From NCBI GenBank assembly GCA_039105265.1, contig JAPFFF010000074.1:248001-312000 (forward strand): a DNA stretch of 64,000 nt. Direction: 5' to 3'. The position numbers and the translations under genes were made by a program. The notes beneath the pieces were generated by a model that was given only the letters and a program-made list of their open reading frames with translations, did no database searches and was not told the origin of the DNA. How positions within the stretch are numbered: the first letter of the stretch is position 1; every line of letters starts with the position of its first letter. The DNA comes from Tritrichomonas musculus. Its lineage: Eukaryota; Parabasalia; Tritrichomonadida; Tritrichomonadidae. Shown here in pieces: positions 1 through 10,162 of this stretch.

Positions 1-167
1 TTGATGTTGACAACAGAAAAACATCTATGCTAACAACATACAAACATTGATGTTGACAACAGAAAAACATCTATGCTAACAACAGACAAACATTAATGCT
101 AACAACAGATAAACATCTATGCTAACAACAGATAAACATCTATGCTAACGACAGACAAACATTGATG
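1..167. repeat. 23-bp minisatellite, left block
   Basis: Head-to-tail units of about 23 bp of the form ACAGATAAACATCTATGCTA plus ACA run in from beyond the window edge. The units abut with no spacers. The block stops where the duplicated segment at 168 begins. The same unit returns at 493..860 and 46402..47899. Confidence 0.9.
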
Positions 168-388
168 TTAATAACTGATTCGCGTTTTTGCTAATTACAA
201 ACTTTTGTTAGTTTTTTTACAGAAAGCATTAATAAAGTTTTTTATGCTATGCTAATTTTAGAATAAAATTTTGACTAAATTATTGTTTATTTGAATGCCT
301 TTTATATAGATATTGTCTTTTTTCTAAAAGAAAAAAAACTGTGTACTAGACACTTTTTGAACGCAGTTCAAAAAGTGGCGTTCCTTGT
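168..388 (+). repeat. 221-bp segment, direct copy at 47900..48119
   Basis: This stretch, starting at the end of the satellite block and ending at TTCCTTGT, recurs in the same orientation at 47900..48119 with only a few differences. Both copies follow a satellite block, so array plus segment was duplicated as a unit. Near its right end is a perfect palindrome (351..377): CACTTTTTGAAC, 3-base loop GCA, GTTCAAAAAGTG. I see no coding capacity. It could be the end of an older transposon or a transcription end signal; neither is shown. Confidence 0.85.
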
Positions 389-492
389 CAAAAAGAAATA
401 AAATAGTTTAATCTCATACCCAGATAAATCCCACAGCCAGATAAATCCCACAACCAGATAATCCTACCGCCAGATAATATTATCTTAAATAT
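389..492. repeat. Short 16-17 bp tandem copies in AT-rich spacer
   Basis: About four imperfect copies of a unit starting CCAGATAA lie at roughly 418..475, between the duplicated segment and the next satellite block. No gene or other signal is visible. Confidence 0.7.
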
Positions 493-860
493 TGACAAAC
501 ATTGATGCTAGCAACAGATAAATATTGATGCTAACAACAGATAAACATTAATGCTTACAACATACAAACATCGATGCTAACAACAGATAAACATCTATGC
601 TAACAACAGATAAACATAGATGCTAACAACAGATAAACATAGATGCTAACGACAGACAAACATAGATGCTTACAACATACAAACATCGATGCTAACAACA
701 GATAAACATCTATGCTAACAACAGATAAACATCTATGCTAACAACAGATAAACATAGATGCTAACAACAGATAAACATAGATGCTAACGACAGACAAACA
801 TAGATGCTTACAACATACAAACATCGATGCTAACAACAGACAAACATAGATGCTAACGAC
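493..860. repeat. 23-bp minisatellite, block left of element B
   Basis: Sixteen or so units of the 23-bp repeat. The 8-bp core varies mostly at its two central bases (CATCTATG, CATAGATG, CATCGATG, CATTGATG). The block is cut by element B at AACGAC and resumes on the far side of B at 46396. Confidence 0.9.
855..860. repeat. Left target-site duplication of element B (AACGAC)
   Basis: AACGAC directly precedes AGTAGTAATGG, the first bases of element B, and recurs immediately after its last bases at 46396..46401. A 6-bp duplication is usual for Mavericks/Polintons. The word is part of the satellite unit, so B inserted into the array. Confidence 0.9.
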
Positions 861-919
861 AGTAGTAATGGTCTGTGCGGGATGACCATCTAATAATTTT
901 ACTCGTACCTTGCCCAGCA
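861..919. repeat. Left TIR of element B, outer 59 bp
   Basis: This is the outermost part of the left TIR; the rest (25545..26181) lies beyond element A. Together they give 59 + 637 = 696 bp, exactly the length of the right arm at 45700..46395, and the arms match base for base by eye. Confidence 0.93.
915..919. repeat. Left target-site duplication of element A (CAGCA)
   Basis: CAGCA precedes the first base of A and recurs right after its last base (25540..25544). The intact right TIR of B has this word only once at the matching place, which fixes the duplication at 5 bp. Confidence 0.92.
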
Positions 920-1119
920 AGTAGTATAGTATAGGCGGTGTCTCATACTTCACCACCGCCTACACTGCTCGCCACCAAGCTCAGGTACACCTTCGCTTGG
1001 GCCTCGCTACCCGGCCAAATACCCTCTGAAAACCTATCGTAAGTACACACTCTCTACTTTCACTATTCCACCAATGTCATTTCCAAGGTATGGAGTAGTT
1101 TTTGAATTCTACACTCGAA
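920..1119. repeat. Left TIR of element A
   Basis: Matches the reverse complement of 25316..25539 over about 200 bp. It includes a GC-richer stretch (about 940..1040) unlike the AT-rich interior. The arms differ by a block of about 24 bp present only on the right and by a few substitutions. Nothing codes here. Confidence 0.92.
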
Positions 1120-1144
1120 AAAATATCTATCAACTTTTATTTTT

Positions 1145-4100
1145 TTACTGTAATGAATGTATTACATTCTTAGTGTTATCTTCAGCTAAGATACCATTTG
1201 ATGTAAAGAATGAAGAATTAATCAATATGTAATTAGCTGTTGCATTGATCATGAGATTGCTACTACTTAATGGAAATTCAATATTGTTTAACCAGATCTT
1301 AGTTGGTTCACATTGATATTCATACTTAGGCGTATTATTAACGTTGAATGATATACTGATTTTGATTTCTTTAACACTGGTGACATTATCTCTGGTTTCA
1401 TTATAAGTCAAATAGAGTGTTCCATCATATTCGTCAAGTTGTTTCTCGAATTGATAATGAATGGTATTACTATTCGTTATATTGAATGTGTAGTTGATTC
1501 GTGCTATTTTATTCATTAAAGCGTTTAACTTTGTTTTTAATGATTCATTCTCTTGTTGTAGATTTGATATCTGACTGTTCATTGTTACGATTTTAGTAAC
1601 ATTATCACCTACTATATAAGATAGATCTTGATAAGATTTAGCATATGAATCCAACTCACTCTTCAACGCATATCTATCGAGATCATCCATAGTAGCATAA
1701 TCATCTGGCATATCACTCTTCAACATATACTCATTCAATGTTGATGTTAACTGTGATGTTGTAACATGATTGGTTGGTATCTCACTCTTCAATGCTATTT
1801 TATCATGCTTCAATATTTTTTCCGCTAATATTAATTTGGTATCAAAATAGTCTGCCCCGTTATCGATGTAAAAGCATAGACCATTACTATCGCTTTTATA
1901 ATAGGTCAAGTAATAAGTTGTTCCGTCAATTTCAAAACCGACATTAACATCTCCATCTTCAGTAATAACACCATTATATTCAAACATATAATCGAACTCT
2001 TTTACAAAGCCATCGTTATTTGATATTGTTCCAACAAGGTGAATTCCACTAGTCAATGTTATTTTGACCTCCCATGATCCTGAACTATCTTGTACGTTTT
2101 CAAATGGCACTTCAATAGATTCTTTGTATATCAAATCATTTTTGCTTCGATATTTTGCATCCGCTTCCTCTTTTGTATACAGGTTATCCATATTAACCAT
2201 ATTATTTTTTAATTCATCTAATGCTTCATTAACCTCATCAACAGTTGGGAATTCATTTAAAGTCGTAGCTAGAGCAGTATCATTCTTTTCTATCTGCTCA
2301 TGTAATGTATCTATCTTCTTATGTAATGCATCTATATCACAAGTATATGCTAAATCATTTGTAGTAAATTCCATTCTTCTTTTTGCTGTATTTTCTTTTA
2401 TCTGTATTCCACCAACCCTATGATTATTTGGGTTTGATATAACAAATGTTTTGTCATTCAAAGTGCAGCTAGGAAAATCATTTGTTCCTTGGTAATTAAT
2501 TGTTCCACCAGTAATATTAATAGTAACTATATTCTCTTCATAATCAACATCATTGTATTCACTAACTTTTTGCACCAAAAATCGTGCTTTGATTGTTCCA
2601 TCTGTGATAACATCTTCTGCTTCCAAATGAACCTCTCCATTAACAAATTTACCAACAACATCTATTATGTCATCTCTAACCAAATCTGTTGATGACACAC
2701 TCTTCTCTACAGTAGTCGCTAATGTTTTTATCATTGGTTTCATCGTATGACGGAATCTCTTACACATATCCATTGTTGATGTTAATGTCATGGCTACTTT
2801 GGACGGATCATCAAGTTCATCAGTAAAGTTTATTTCATTAACAGGTACATACTCCTCATCGCACCAAGCTATAATATTATTTAGTTTATCTTTGTTAGAT
2901 AACGAACGCATCATTCTACCAACTGGAATAGATACCATATCACCAAAGAATACATCAGCTCCAATATCAGGTAGTTCGTCAGTGAGCTTACCAGCAATGT
3001 CTTCTACAACATTTGTACCAACATCAGACACCTTGGTTACAGTATTTATTAATTCCCTACCCCCAGTTTGTGCTGCTTTAGATGCAAATGATAATGCTTT
3101 ACCAGCAACACCTATACCAGTAGCACCTAATACACAACCAACAGCACCTAAAGCAATACCTATGTTAGCTTTCATATCTACCTTATCCACTTCTTTTTGT
3201 AAATATTTTGTCTTCGCTGCTTGTTCTGCCATCTCTGAGTTCAATGTCTCTACATTGTTCTTTATATCTTTCACGTCATAAGAAACCACATCAACAGTAT
3301 TTGTAACCATGTTTAGATCTGATCGCATAGTCATAATGTTATCAGCTGTAATTATCTTCGAAGAAGTAATATTGAAGTCCGTATACAAAGTTGTGGCTGC
3401 ATCTGGTCTTGGAGTAATCTCATAAAATTGTTGTTGAATAATGAACTTAAAAGCATTTGTTGTTGGATCCCAGTTAACTTCTTCTATAGGATCCGTGTAC
3501 TGTTGACGTAAATAGAGTTCGATATCTCTAGTCGCGATGTTAATGTTACTGCTGGACCAATAATAGTTAATTTTTTCAATACTATCTAATTCAGCAATCA
3601 AATCTATGTCGTACCCATAATGTTCGTTCTTATGTAGTTCATCCCATCTAAAAGTAAGCCTGTTACTCGCTCCATCAAGTGACATATCGTAAACAATTTT
3701 GTCTATACGGTTCAACAACGACTCTACCTCTTCTTTATTACTGTTTTGGATCTGTAATTGTAGCGGTAAATAATCGTATCCTTCTTTAGTATATATCTCT
3801 ACTGTTGAATCACATCTATCTATTTCTATGCTATGTGCAGAACCATTTGCCTCTGTACCATCTTTGAACAACAACTTTGTAGTGCCATTGGCGAACATCA
3901 CTTTCATGAAATTTTCATTAGTATCATCCAACAACATCTTATTCCATTCACTACGTTTGCATCTGACATAGCATCCACTTGCTCCATAATTATTTTTGTT
4001 TACACGAAGATATTGCTTACTGCTCTCTATTTTCCCATTGCTACATCCTTGCATGTTCTCTCCAACCCATTTTGTTCCATCCCATATTAGGCTCCATCTA

Positions 4101-4861
4101 TTACCAAAACAGTGTTCAGTAAATGTAAAATTAAGGTTAATGGGTATTGTATAATCATTTGGAATTCGATATATCATCTTGTAGTAATCAACAGAGTCGA
4201 CATTCACTGTAGTTACGACACTTGGTTTATAAAAGTAATGAACATCTGATTCATACAACTGAAGAGCATTACGAGCATCTATTACATCACACTTGACTAC
4301 TGGCTTCTTCGCAACCATCGAGTCTTGCTTTAGTAAGTACTGTATCGATAGCTCCCCATTCATGTATAATGAATATGGATTCACACCGAGTCTAGTATCA
4401 AATGCTATAAAGAACTCAGGGCAGAATGTAGTCCAATGCGTGACCATACATTTAAGATCAGTACGACATGTAATACACGGACCTTTTGCTTGATGATTTT
4501 CAACGTATGCAGTAAATTCTTTCACTAGATTGCCTTCATAATCGTATATCACTTCTTTCCTAAGTATGAATTTGAATACGACAGTTACGTCAGGAGCAGC
4601 TATTATCTTATTTAGTACGTCATTTGACATATTAATTTTCAGGATGTTGTAGTTAGCCATCGACAGTGATTCATCTTTATAGGCTGTTATGTTCCCATTT
4701 TTGATTTCATATTCAGGATAACCTTCTACTTCTTCAAACCAGCTTCCTCCTTGTACATATCCATCCAAATCACTCAGCGTTAATAATTCACTTCCTTTCC
4801 TAGTAGCATCTCCTACCTTAAATTGTATGTCTCCAATGAATTTTGTTGTCGTCTCGTCCAT
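1145..4861 (-). CDS. Giant fibre-like structural protein (1238 aa)
   Basis: Probably a virion surface or host-attachment protein; function is inferred. Residues about 185..520 form a block shared with the neighbouring 1751-aa protein, ending in a motif like SSKIITADNIMTMRSDLN. Residues about 563..590 are Gly/Ala-rich and hydrophobic. The C-terminal third has fibre-type repeats: LYTKEEADAKY near 895, YALKSELDSYAKS near 1065, then a heptad coiled coil near 1095..1120 and a beta-rich tail of about 120 residues. Such repeats are known from tail fibres of phages and large DNA viruses. It is the last gene before the left TIR and starts 27 bp after the stop of the upstream paralogue on the same strand. 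Confidence 0.6.
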   Translation of the reverse strand: MDETTTKFIGDIQFKVGDATRKGSELLTLSDLDGYVQGGSWFEEVEGYPEYEIKNGNITAYKDESLSMANYNILKINMSNDVLNKIIAAPDVTVVFKFILRKEVIYDYEGNLVKEFTAYVENHQAKGPCITCRTDLKCMVTHWTTFCPEFFIAFDTRLGVNPYSLYMNGELSIQYLLKQDSMVAKKPVVKCDVIDARNALQLYESDVHYFYKPSVVTTVNVDSVDYYKMIYRIPNDYTIPINLNFTFTEHCFGNRWSLIWDGTKWVGENMQGCSNGKIESSKQYLRVNKNNYGASGCYVRCKRSEWNKMLLDDTNENFMKVMFANGTTKLLFKDGTEANGSAHSIEIDRCDSTVEIYTKEGYDYLPLQLQIQNSNKEEVESLLNRIDKIVYDMSLDGASNRLTFRWDELHKNEHYGYDIDLIAELDSIEKINYYWSSSNINIATRDIELYLRQQYTDPIEEVNWDPTTNAFKFIIQQQFYEITPRPDAATTLYTDFNITSSKIITADNIMTMRSDLNMVTNTVDVVSYDVKDIKNNVETLNSEMAEQAAKTKYLQKEVDKVDMKANIGIALGAVGCVLGATGIGVAGKALSFASKAAQTGGRELINTVTKVSDVGTNVVEDIAGKLTDELPDIGADVFFGDMVSIPVGRMMRSLSNKDKLNNIIAWCDEEYVPVNEINFTDELDDPSKVAMTLTSTMDMCKRFRHTMKPMIKTLATTVEKSVSSTDLVRDDIIDVVGKFVNGEVHLEAEDVITDGTIKARFLVQKVSEYNDVDYEENIVTINITGGTINYQGTNDFPSCTLNDKTFVISNPNNHRVGGIQIKENTAKRRMEFTTNDLAYTCDIDALHKKIDTLHEQIEKNDTALATTLNEFPTVDEVNEALDELKNNMVNMDNLYTKEEADAKYRSKNDLIYKESIEVPFENVQDSSGSWEVKITLTSGIHLVGTISNNDGFVKEFDYMFEYNGVITEDGDVNVGFEIDGTTYYLTYYKSDSNGLCFYIDNGADYFDTKLILAEKILKHDKIALKSEIPTNHVTTSQLTSTLNEYMLKSDMPDDYATMDDLDRYALKSELDSYAKSYQDLSYIVGDNVTKIVTMNSQISNLQQENESLKTKLNALMNKIARINYTFNITNSNTIHYQFEKQLDEYDGTLYLTYNETRDNVTSVKEIKISISFNVNNTPKYEYQCEPTKIWLNNIEFPLSSSNLMINATANYILINSSFFTSNGILAEDNTKNVIHSLQ

Positions 4862-4888
4862 TTAAGTCCAAAAAAATAATTCTCTATT

Positions 4889-7800
4889 CTACTCTATATT
4901 TGCGCACTTCTTCTCTAATGTAGCAAGTCTTGTCTCAAGGGTATCAATATATGCATCCTTCTGGTCTATCATTTCCTTCACTTCTGCTTTAGTAATATAA
5001 GCAGTCATATCTATATCTTCTAATGGATGCTTATTATCGAGTTCTTTTATTTTCTCGCACATGAATGCTATTGTACCCTTTAAAGTATCGCGATATGTCT
5101 TTGCAATATTAATACATGTATCAAATGAAACCATCATCTTATCAGCATCCTTCATTGTTATTTCAAGTTCAGGTTCATCATCTGTTTCTTCATGATATGC
5201 CCATGCAAGAATCTTTTCTAATACATCTTCCTCTGCTAATGTTTCTGGGTTATCATTACGACGGAACCAACTTGGAATATTAAATAATCCTATTCTATTT
5301 GCTACATATGCTTCTGCTGCTACCCCTGCTATAGCTGCTGCATCACCAGGATGATGTCTAACAAACTGCCATTGACCATGTAAGAACCTTCTAGCAACAT
5401 AACCTACTGCTCCCATAATAACCTGAGTAGTTGCACTTATAACACCATCTTGTTGGTACATTTCTATCACTCCATTCACAATATTAATTACATGTAGTCT
5501 TCTTCTATCTATTGTAGCAACTACATTTCCATTATATAGTACTTGTGTTATTTCTTCACCAGTTGTTTCATCTAATGTGTCATTAAAAGCTAAAAGATTA
5601 CCATGAGAATAAATATTATCCATTAGTTCTCCTCTTTGTTCATCACTCATTTGTTCTATCATTCTTGCTGTTATTGCTGGTGTTGTTCCTGGTACTGTCC
5701 AAGTATCTGTTGTGGCAACAAGGTCATAATGTTGATATCTAACTCCATTTGCATTGACTTCTATCTGTGAATTTATTCCAACAAATCGTACTTGACCTCC
5801 ACTAATATTTGCTGTTGTTGGTGCTGAATAATCAATAGTAGCAACAATTGGGTCAATAGTCTCTCCTCTATGATCAATAATATTTATCCATGCTTCCATT
5901 GTTTGGTCATTCAAGTAAGGTTCTAAACCAATATCTCCATTTTGCACAAATGGTAAATTTAGTCTATCTTGCATCGATAATTGTTCAATATCTCTCGCTG
6001 TGTATGTTGTTCCTTCCCATTCTATTGACCAATTATTATCAGTAGCTCTATGTATTCTATCTGTCATCTCAATATCAGCTGGCCTTATTAGAGTCCTTCG
6101 TCGAAATATATTATTATGGATAATGAGTTGGTCATTATAAAACAAATCATACACATTAAACCACTCTCTTCCATGATATTGGATACGTAAGATATCAGGA
6201 TGATTAGCAACTAATGCATTTCGTTCTTCTCTTGTCAAATCTGCTATGTCTTCTAAGGTATACTGAGTTCCAGCAATATCAATAACAGGAACTTGATTCC
6301 TAAGTGCAATCGTAGTTGATGCCGTATTTGTCATTGTAGTCTGTGGTACAGTTATATCTGTTCGAATCTCATCTGTTTCATCTGTAACAACTTGTGGCTG
6401 TACTTCTCTATGAGTTCTCACTAATGATTGTTCAGTGGTTGTGATAGTATTAGTTGCATTATCAGTATCATTATCAGTTATTGTAATCGAGGATGAATTA
6501 ATATTTAATGTTTCAGTTCCATTTGTATCTGGTCTATTCCTAAAGAAGTGTAAGACATTCGAACCAAGTGTAGCAATAGCATTTCCTAACTGAGTCAGTG
6601 CATGTGTTGTCGAAAGGACAACCTGTGTTGCTGAAAAGGTTCCTATAGCTCCTGCAATAGGATTTTGAACAGTTGTTGTTATTGGCAAAAATCTTTCCAT
6701 AGTCATCTTATCAGCCTTCAAATCAACATTCACCAAAAACTTACCTTGAAAGCCACTACCTCCATCACCAGGATAACCACCCCCGCCTCCTCCTCCACTT
6801 CCTCCTGGACCAGGGAAAGGTCTTGTTTGATACGTGTTGATTCGTAAATTATTATCTGTCATATTTAATGTTGATGCTGCTGCATAAATTTGAAAACCAA
6901 GGTTTACTAATTGTAATACAGTATTCATTACTGTCATAAATTTTTGTATTTCTGCTACGTATTCATTATATAGTGACTGAACTCTCATTTGTTCTACAAT
7001 GTTATTAACTATCTCTCGTAAAACAGCATATTCATAACCTAATGTATCAACAGTTCCTCCAACAACATTTAAATCTCGGCGCATAGTCATAATATTATCA
7101 GCCCATATAATCTTTGATGAATATATATTATAGTCTGTTGATATACAAGTGCATTTTCTAGGATCTGGCTCTACTTCATAAAATTGTTGATATATAATTA
7201 TATGAAATGGGTTTGTACCAAAACTATCTAGCTCAAAATAGTTCTTCTCTATATAGATAGCAATATTTTTATTCACATCTGCTGAGAGAATAGACATACC
7301 AGATTCGAATCTTTTTTCTCTATAACAACTAAACAATTCAAGGACCTGATTATTTCCATAAGTATTAACATATTCTGATGTTACCGCTCCTGCAACAAGA
7401 TTACAATCCCACTGTATTGTCGTAATACGCTCTTTTATGTCTAAATCACATTTAACATATAAGGCTGTTTTATTCAACTTTTTTGGTGCTGAAACTGATA
7501 TCACTAAAACATCGTAATCCTCATCATCTTTTGTGTATTTTTTTCTTCTTCCCTTACCACCATCATCCCAAAATGCATCCACTCCTTCAGTAACTTCACT
7601 TCCATCTTTATTTATGATTCTCCAATTCTTGAGATATGGGTACAATATTTCTGCGAAATTAAGTGAAGAATGGTCTTCAGGCATATCAGGATATATAGTT
7701 TCTTTCATCCATTTTACCATTTTGTCATAATGCTTGACAACAAACTCTGGTGACCCCCAATTTTTTTCTCCAATTGATATCTTTGCTAAACAGTTATTGA

Positions 7801-10144
7801 TACAATTATTACCGTTCCATTTCTCACCATCCCATGTTAATTCCCAATAGTGTCCAAATAAGTAATCTCTAAACTTAAATACCATATTAAGTGGTAAATT
7901 ATAATTAGGGTCAATATCCCATCTCATACGATAATATTCACTATCTTCATCAATAATATCCGGCTTATATAAATATAATTGATCTGATTCTTTTAATGTA
8001 AAATATTTAGAGTCAGTAGAAGGAGTTGATATCTCATTATTCATAACCTTGTAGTCTACTACTTTTGCATTATATTCTTGTCTAAATATTTCTAATAACT
8101 CATAATCAATATCAATATCTATCTTATTTCCATCAGGGTCTACTATAGAATCTTCTGCTAATGTACGAGCATAAGCAATGGGAACTGGATCACCACCTGT
8201 TAATTTAATCATAATATATTCAAATCCATTAAAGAGTTTTTCAGCGATTGGACATATTACATACAAAACTGCAAGAGCTCCGATAGAAACTGCTGCACCA
8301 CCCAAGACGAAAGCTATTATTGTAATCCTCACCATATGTGGACAATTTTCCCAAAATGTTCCTTTACCATCATTATCTTCACCTGTAAAGAATAAATATG
8401 TATCATTACCAAACTTCTTAACTCCATTCCATAAAGCTATAAATGGTCTTTTAATTAACTTCCAGACGTTTCCCCAGAATCCTTCCCATGATGTACATGC
8501 AACATTAACTTCTTTATATCCTTTCTTTTTCAACTCATCAACTGTTTTAGTAGTTGGTGTGATTTCCTTAAAACCCTCTAGCATTTCTTCAAAGTCAGGG
8601 TCTATTTCACCAACAAAATTTTCTATTTCACTGTCATAGTTAGTTACTTTAAATACTATATTTTCTTCTTTTATCTCCCCTGTAAGTGCGTCTTTTAGGT
8701 TTCGATACCCTTCAAACACAATACATTTAAAATGAGACCAAAGAAAATAATATATATTATATAATGTTTTCAGGGTTTGAATAAAGGCGTAGTCGATTGT
8801 TTTATAGGTTAATTTAAAAGACATCTTAGCAAGATATAGAGTAGTCGAAATTATATTATACAATAAGCTTTTTATCCATCCAATTGTCTTTTTACTATAT
8901 AACCAATACTTAGATACATTGATTGTGAGTTCTTCAGGGGCATTATTAACTGGAATCTTATTTGTTATCAAATTCTTTAATTCATCAGTAGTGGGAATTT
9001 CATAAACCATATCATCTTGGTTAACTAACTCCTTTGGTGGCTCAGTTGGAGTAGGTGTAGGAGTAGGAGTAGGTTCAGGTGTAGGAGTAGGAGTTGTTTC
9101 ATCAATTTCTATTTTAACCTCATGTATTTCAGGTTCACCAGTTGTTTTATTAATTAAGCACATAGAAGTATTTCCACCTGTTAAGTTCAAGAGGGTCTCA
9201 TAAGATATAGTTTGATCATTTAACGCATCTATCCATTTAGTAATATTAGCAGCTGTTGTATTTGTTTTATTAACAAAGTCTTTCATGTTAGTTATGTTAG
9301 TCTCATTGACATCATAGGTAGTTTCATTAGTAGTTTCATTAACCTTTTCATCAACATATTTAACAGGTTCTACCTCAGTAAAATTAACAGTATTATTTGC
9401 TATCCATTTAGATATATTTTCATTACTTGTACTTATATCTTGTATTATAGCGTCCATACTTTCTGGTTTCTTGTCCTCCGTTTCATAAGTTAAGGCTTGA
9501 GTAGTTTTATCTACATGTTCAACAATTATTTTTAAATCAGATAGTTTAGACCAATCGATACTAGGTGCAATTGCATTATTTACATCATCTATATTTTTAA
9601 TCATTAAGTTCATTACATTTAGCATACCTTGATGATTCTGTGTAAGTGCTTCTATTAGTTTCTTGTGTGTACTAACATCATATGATTCTGTTATTATTTC
9701 TTTATCATTTACCTCACCTGTAAAATAGTTTAATGTAGCACCAGGTGCAATACCAGAATCTACGTCATCCTTCATTTTAGCTAGAAAGGTATGTAAATTA
9801 GTAGCACTATCTCGTAGTCTTTCATAGAGCTTATTGAAGCTTGCACAATATTGTATTTTTGGTGTCAGTGTACCGTTAGTATTCCATGTATAAATGCCCT
9901 TCCCTGCCATAAGATTAAGCGCACCAAAGTTTTCGAATCCATTTTTTTCGAAATAATCACCAACTATTTTTTCATCTATTTCAGCTTTGTTGTAGATACA
10001 ATTAAATTGCACCATTTCGCCAGGTTCAATAGTGTTTTCAATGTTTAGTCGTTTACCATCTTCTTCATCAATAGTGATTTCTATATCATTTGATTTGAGT
10101 TTATATGCTTCCTTGCTCTTTGCAGAATACAGTGCCAAAGACAT
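4889..10144 (-). CDS. Giant fibre-like/surface protein, paralogue of 1145..4861 (1751 aa)
   Basis: No database family is recognised. I chose the start at 10144 because an upstream in-frame ATG at 10186 would overlap the divergent gene. Numbered from that upstream ATG, residues about 360..380 are a Thr-Pro linker, 615..652 a hydrophobic segment that could span a membrane, and 730..1042 the block shared with the 1238-aa protein (ending SSKIIWADNIMTMRRDLN). Residues about 1124..1147 are Gly-rich. Residues about 1270..1550 contain three related repeats, each with a GT-YT-DIE-L-R-L pattern. The C-terminal helical region also matches the middle of the smaller paralogue. Role as virion fibre or entry protein is inference. 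Confidence 0.55.
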   Translation of the reverse strand: MSLALYSAKSKEAYKLKSNDIEITIDEEDGKRLNIENTIEPGEMVQFNCIYNKAEIDEKIVGDYFEKNGFENFGALNLMAGKGIYTWNTNGTLTPKIQYCASFNKLYERLRDSATNLHTFLAKMKDDVDSGIAPGATLNYFTGEVNDKEIITESYDVSTHKKLIEALTQNHQGMLNVMNLMIKNIDDVNNAIAPSIDWSKLSDLKIIVEHVDKTTQALTYETEDKKPESMDAIIQDISTSNENISKWIANNTVNFTEVEPVKYVDEKVNETTNETTYDVNETNITNMKDFVNKTNTTAANITKWIDALNDQTISYETLLNLTGGNTSMCLINKTTGEPEIHEVKIEIDETTPTPTPEPTPTPTPTPTEPPKELVNQDDMVYEIPTTDELKNLITNKIPVNNAPEELTINVSKYWLYSKKTIGWIKSLLYNIISTTLYLAKMSFKLTYKTIDYAFIQTLKTLYNIYYFLWSHFKCIVFEGYRNLKDALTGEIKEENIVFKVTNYDSEIENFVGEIDPDFEEMLEGFKEITPTTKTVDELKKKGYKEVNVACTSWEGFWGNVWKLIKRPFIALWNGVKKFGNDTYLFFTGEDNDGKGTFWENCPHMVRITIIAFVLGGAAVSIGALAVLYVICPIAEKLFNGFEYIMIKLTGGDPVPIAYARTLAEDSIVDPDGNKIDIDIDYELLEIFRQEYNAKVVDYKVMNNEISTPSTDSKYFTLKESDQLYLYKPDIIDEDSEYYRMRWDIDPNYNLPLNMVFKFRDYLFGHYWELTWDGEKWNGNNCINNCLAKISIGEKNWGSPEFVVKHYDKMVKWMKETIYPDMPEDHSSLNFAEILYPYLKNWRIINKDGSEVTEGVDAFWDDGGKGRRKKYTKDDEDYDVLVISVSAPKKLNKTALYVKCDLDIKERITTIQWDCNLVAGAVTSEYVNTYGNNQVLELFSCYREKRFESGMSILSADVNKNIAIYIEKNYFELDSFGTNPFHIIIYQQFYEVEPDPRKCTCISTDYNIYSSKIIWADNIMTMRRDLNVVGGTVDTLGYEYAVLREIVNNIVEQMRVQSLYNEYVAEIQKFMTVMNTVLQLVNLGFQIYAAASTLNMTDNNLRINTYQTRPFPGPGGSGGGGGGGYPGDGGSGFQGKFLVNVDLKADKMTMERFLPITTTVQNPIAGAIGTFSATQVVLSTTHALTQLGNAIATLGSNVLHFFRNRPDTNGTETLNINSSSITITDNDTDNATNTITTTEQSLVRTHREVQPQVVTDETDEIRTDITVPQTTMTNTASTTIALRNQVPVIDIAGTQYTLEDIADLTREERNALVANHPDILRIQYHGREWFNVYDLFYNDQLIIHNNIFRRRTLIRPADIEMTDRIHRATDNNWSIEWEGTTYTARDIEQLSMQDRLNLPFVQNGDIGLEPYLNDQTMEAWINIIDHRGETIDPIVATIDYSAPTTANISGGQVRFVGINSQIEVNANGVRYQHYDLVATTDTWTVPGTTPAITARMIEQMSDEQRGELMDNIYSHGNLLAFNDTLDETTGEEITQVLYNGNVVATIDRRRLHVINIVNGVIEMYQQDGVISATTQVIMGAVGYVARRFLHGQWQFVRHHPGDAAAIAGVAAEAYVANRIGLFNIPSWFRRNDNPETLAEEDVLEKILAWAYHEETDDEPELEITMKDADKMMVSFDTCINIAKTYRDTLKGTIAFMCEKIKELDNKHPLEDIDMTAYITKAEVKEMIDQKDAYIDTLETRLATLEKKCANIE

Positions 10145-10162
10145 TTTATCAGAAATTAAATT

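Noticed and set aside
738-956. 72-aa open frame
   Set aside because: It runs through satellite units and element ends and has repeat-derived, low-complexity composition.
2064-4493. Plus-strand open frames across the giant fibre-like genes
   Set aside because: They are antisense shadows of strongly coding minus-strand frames, with poor composition.
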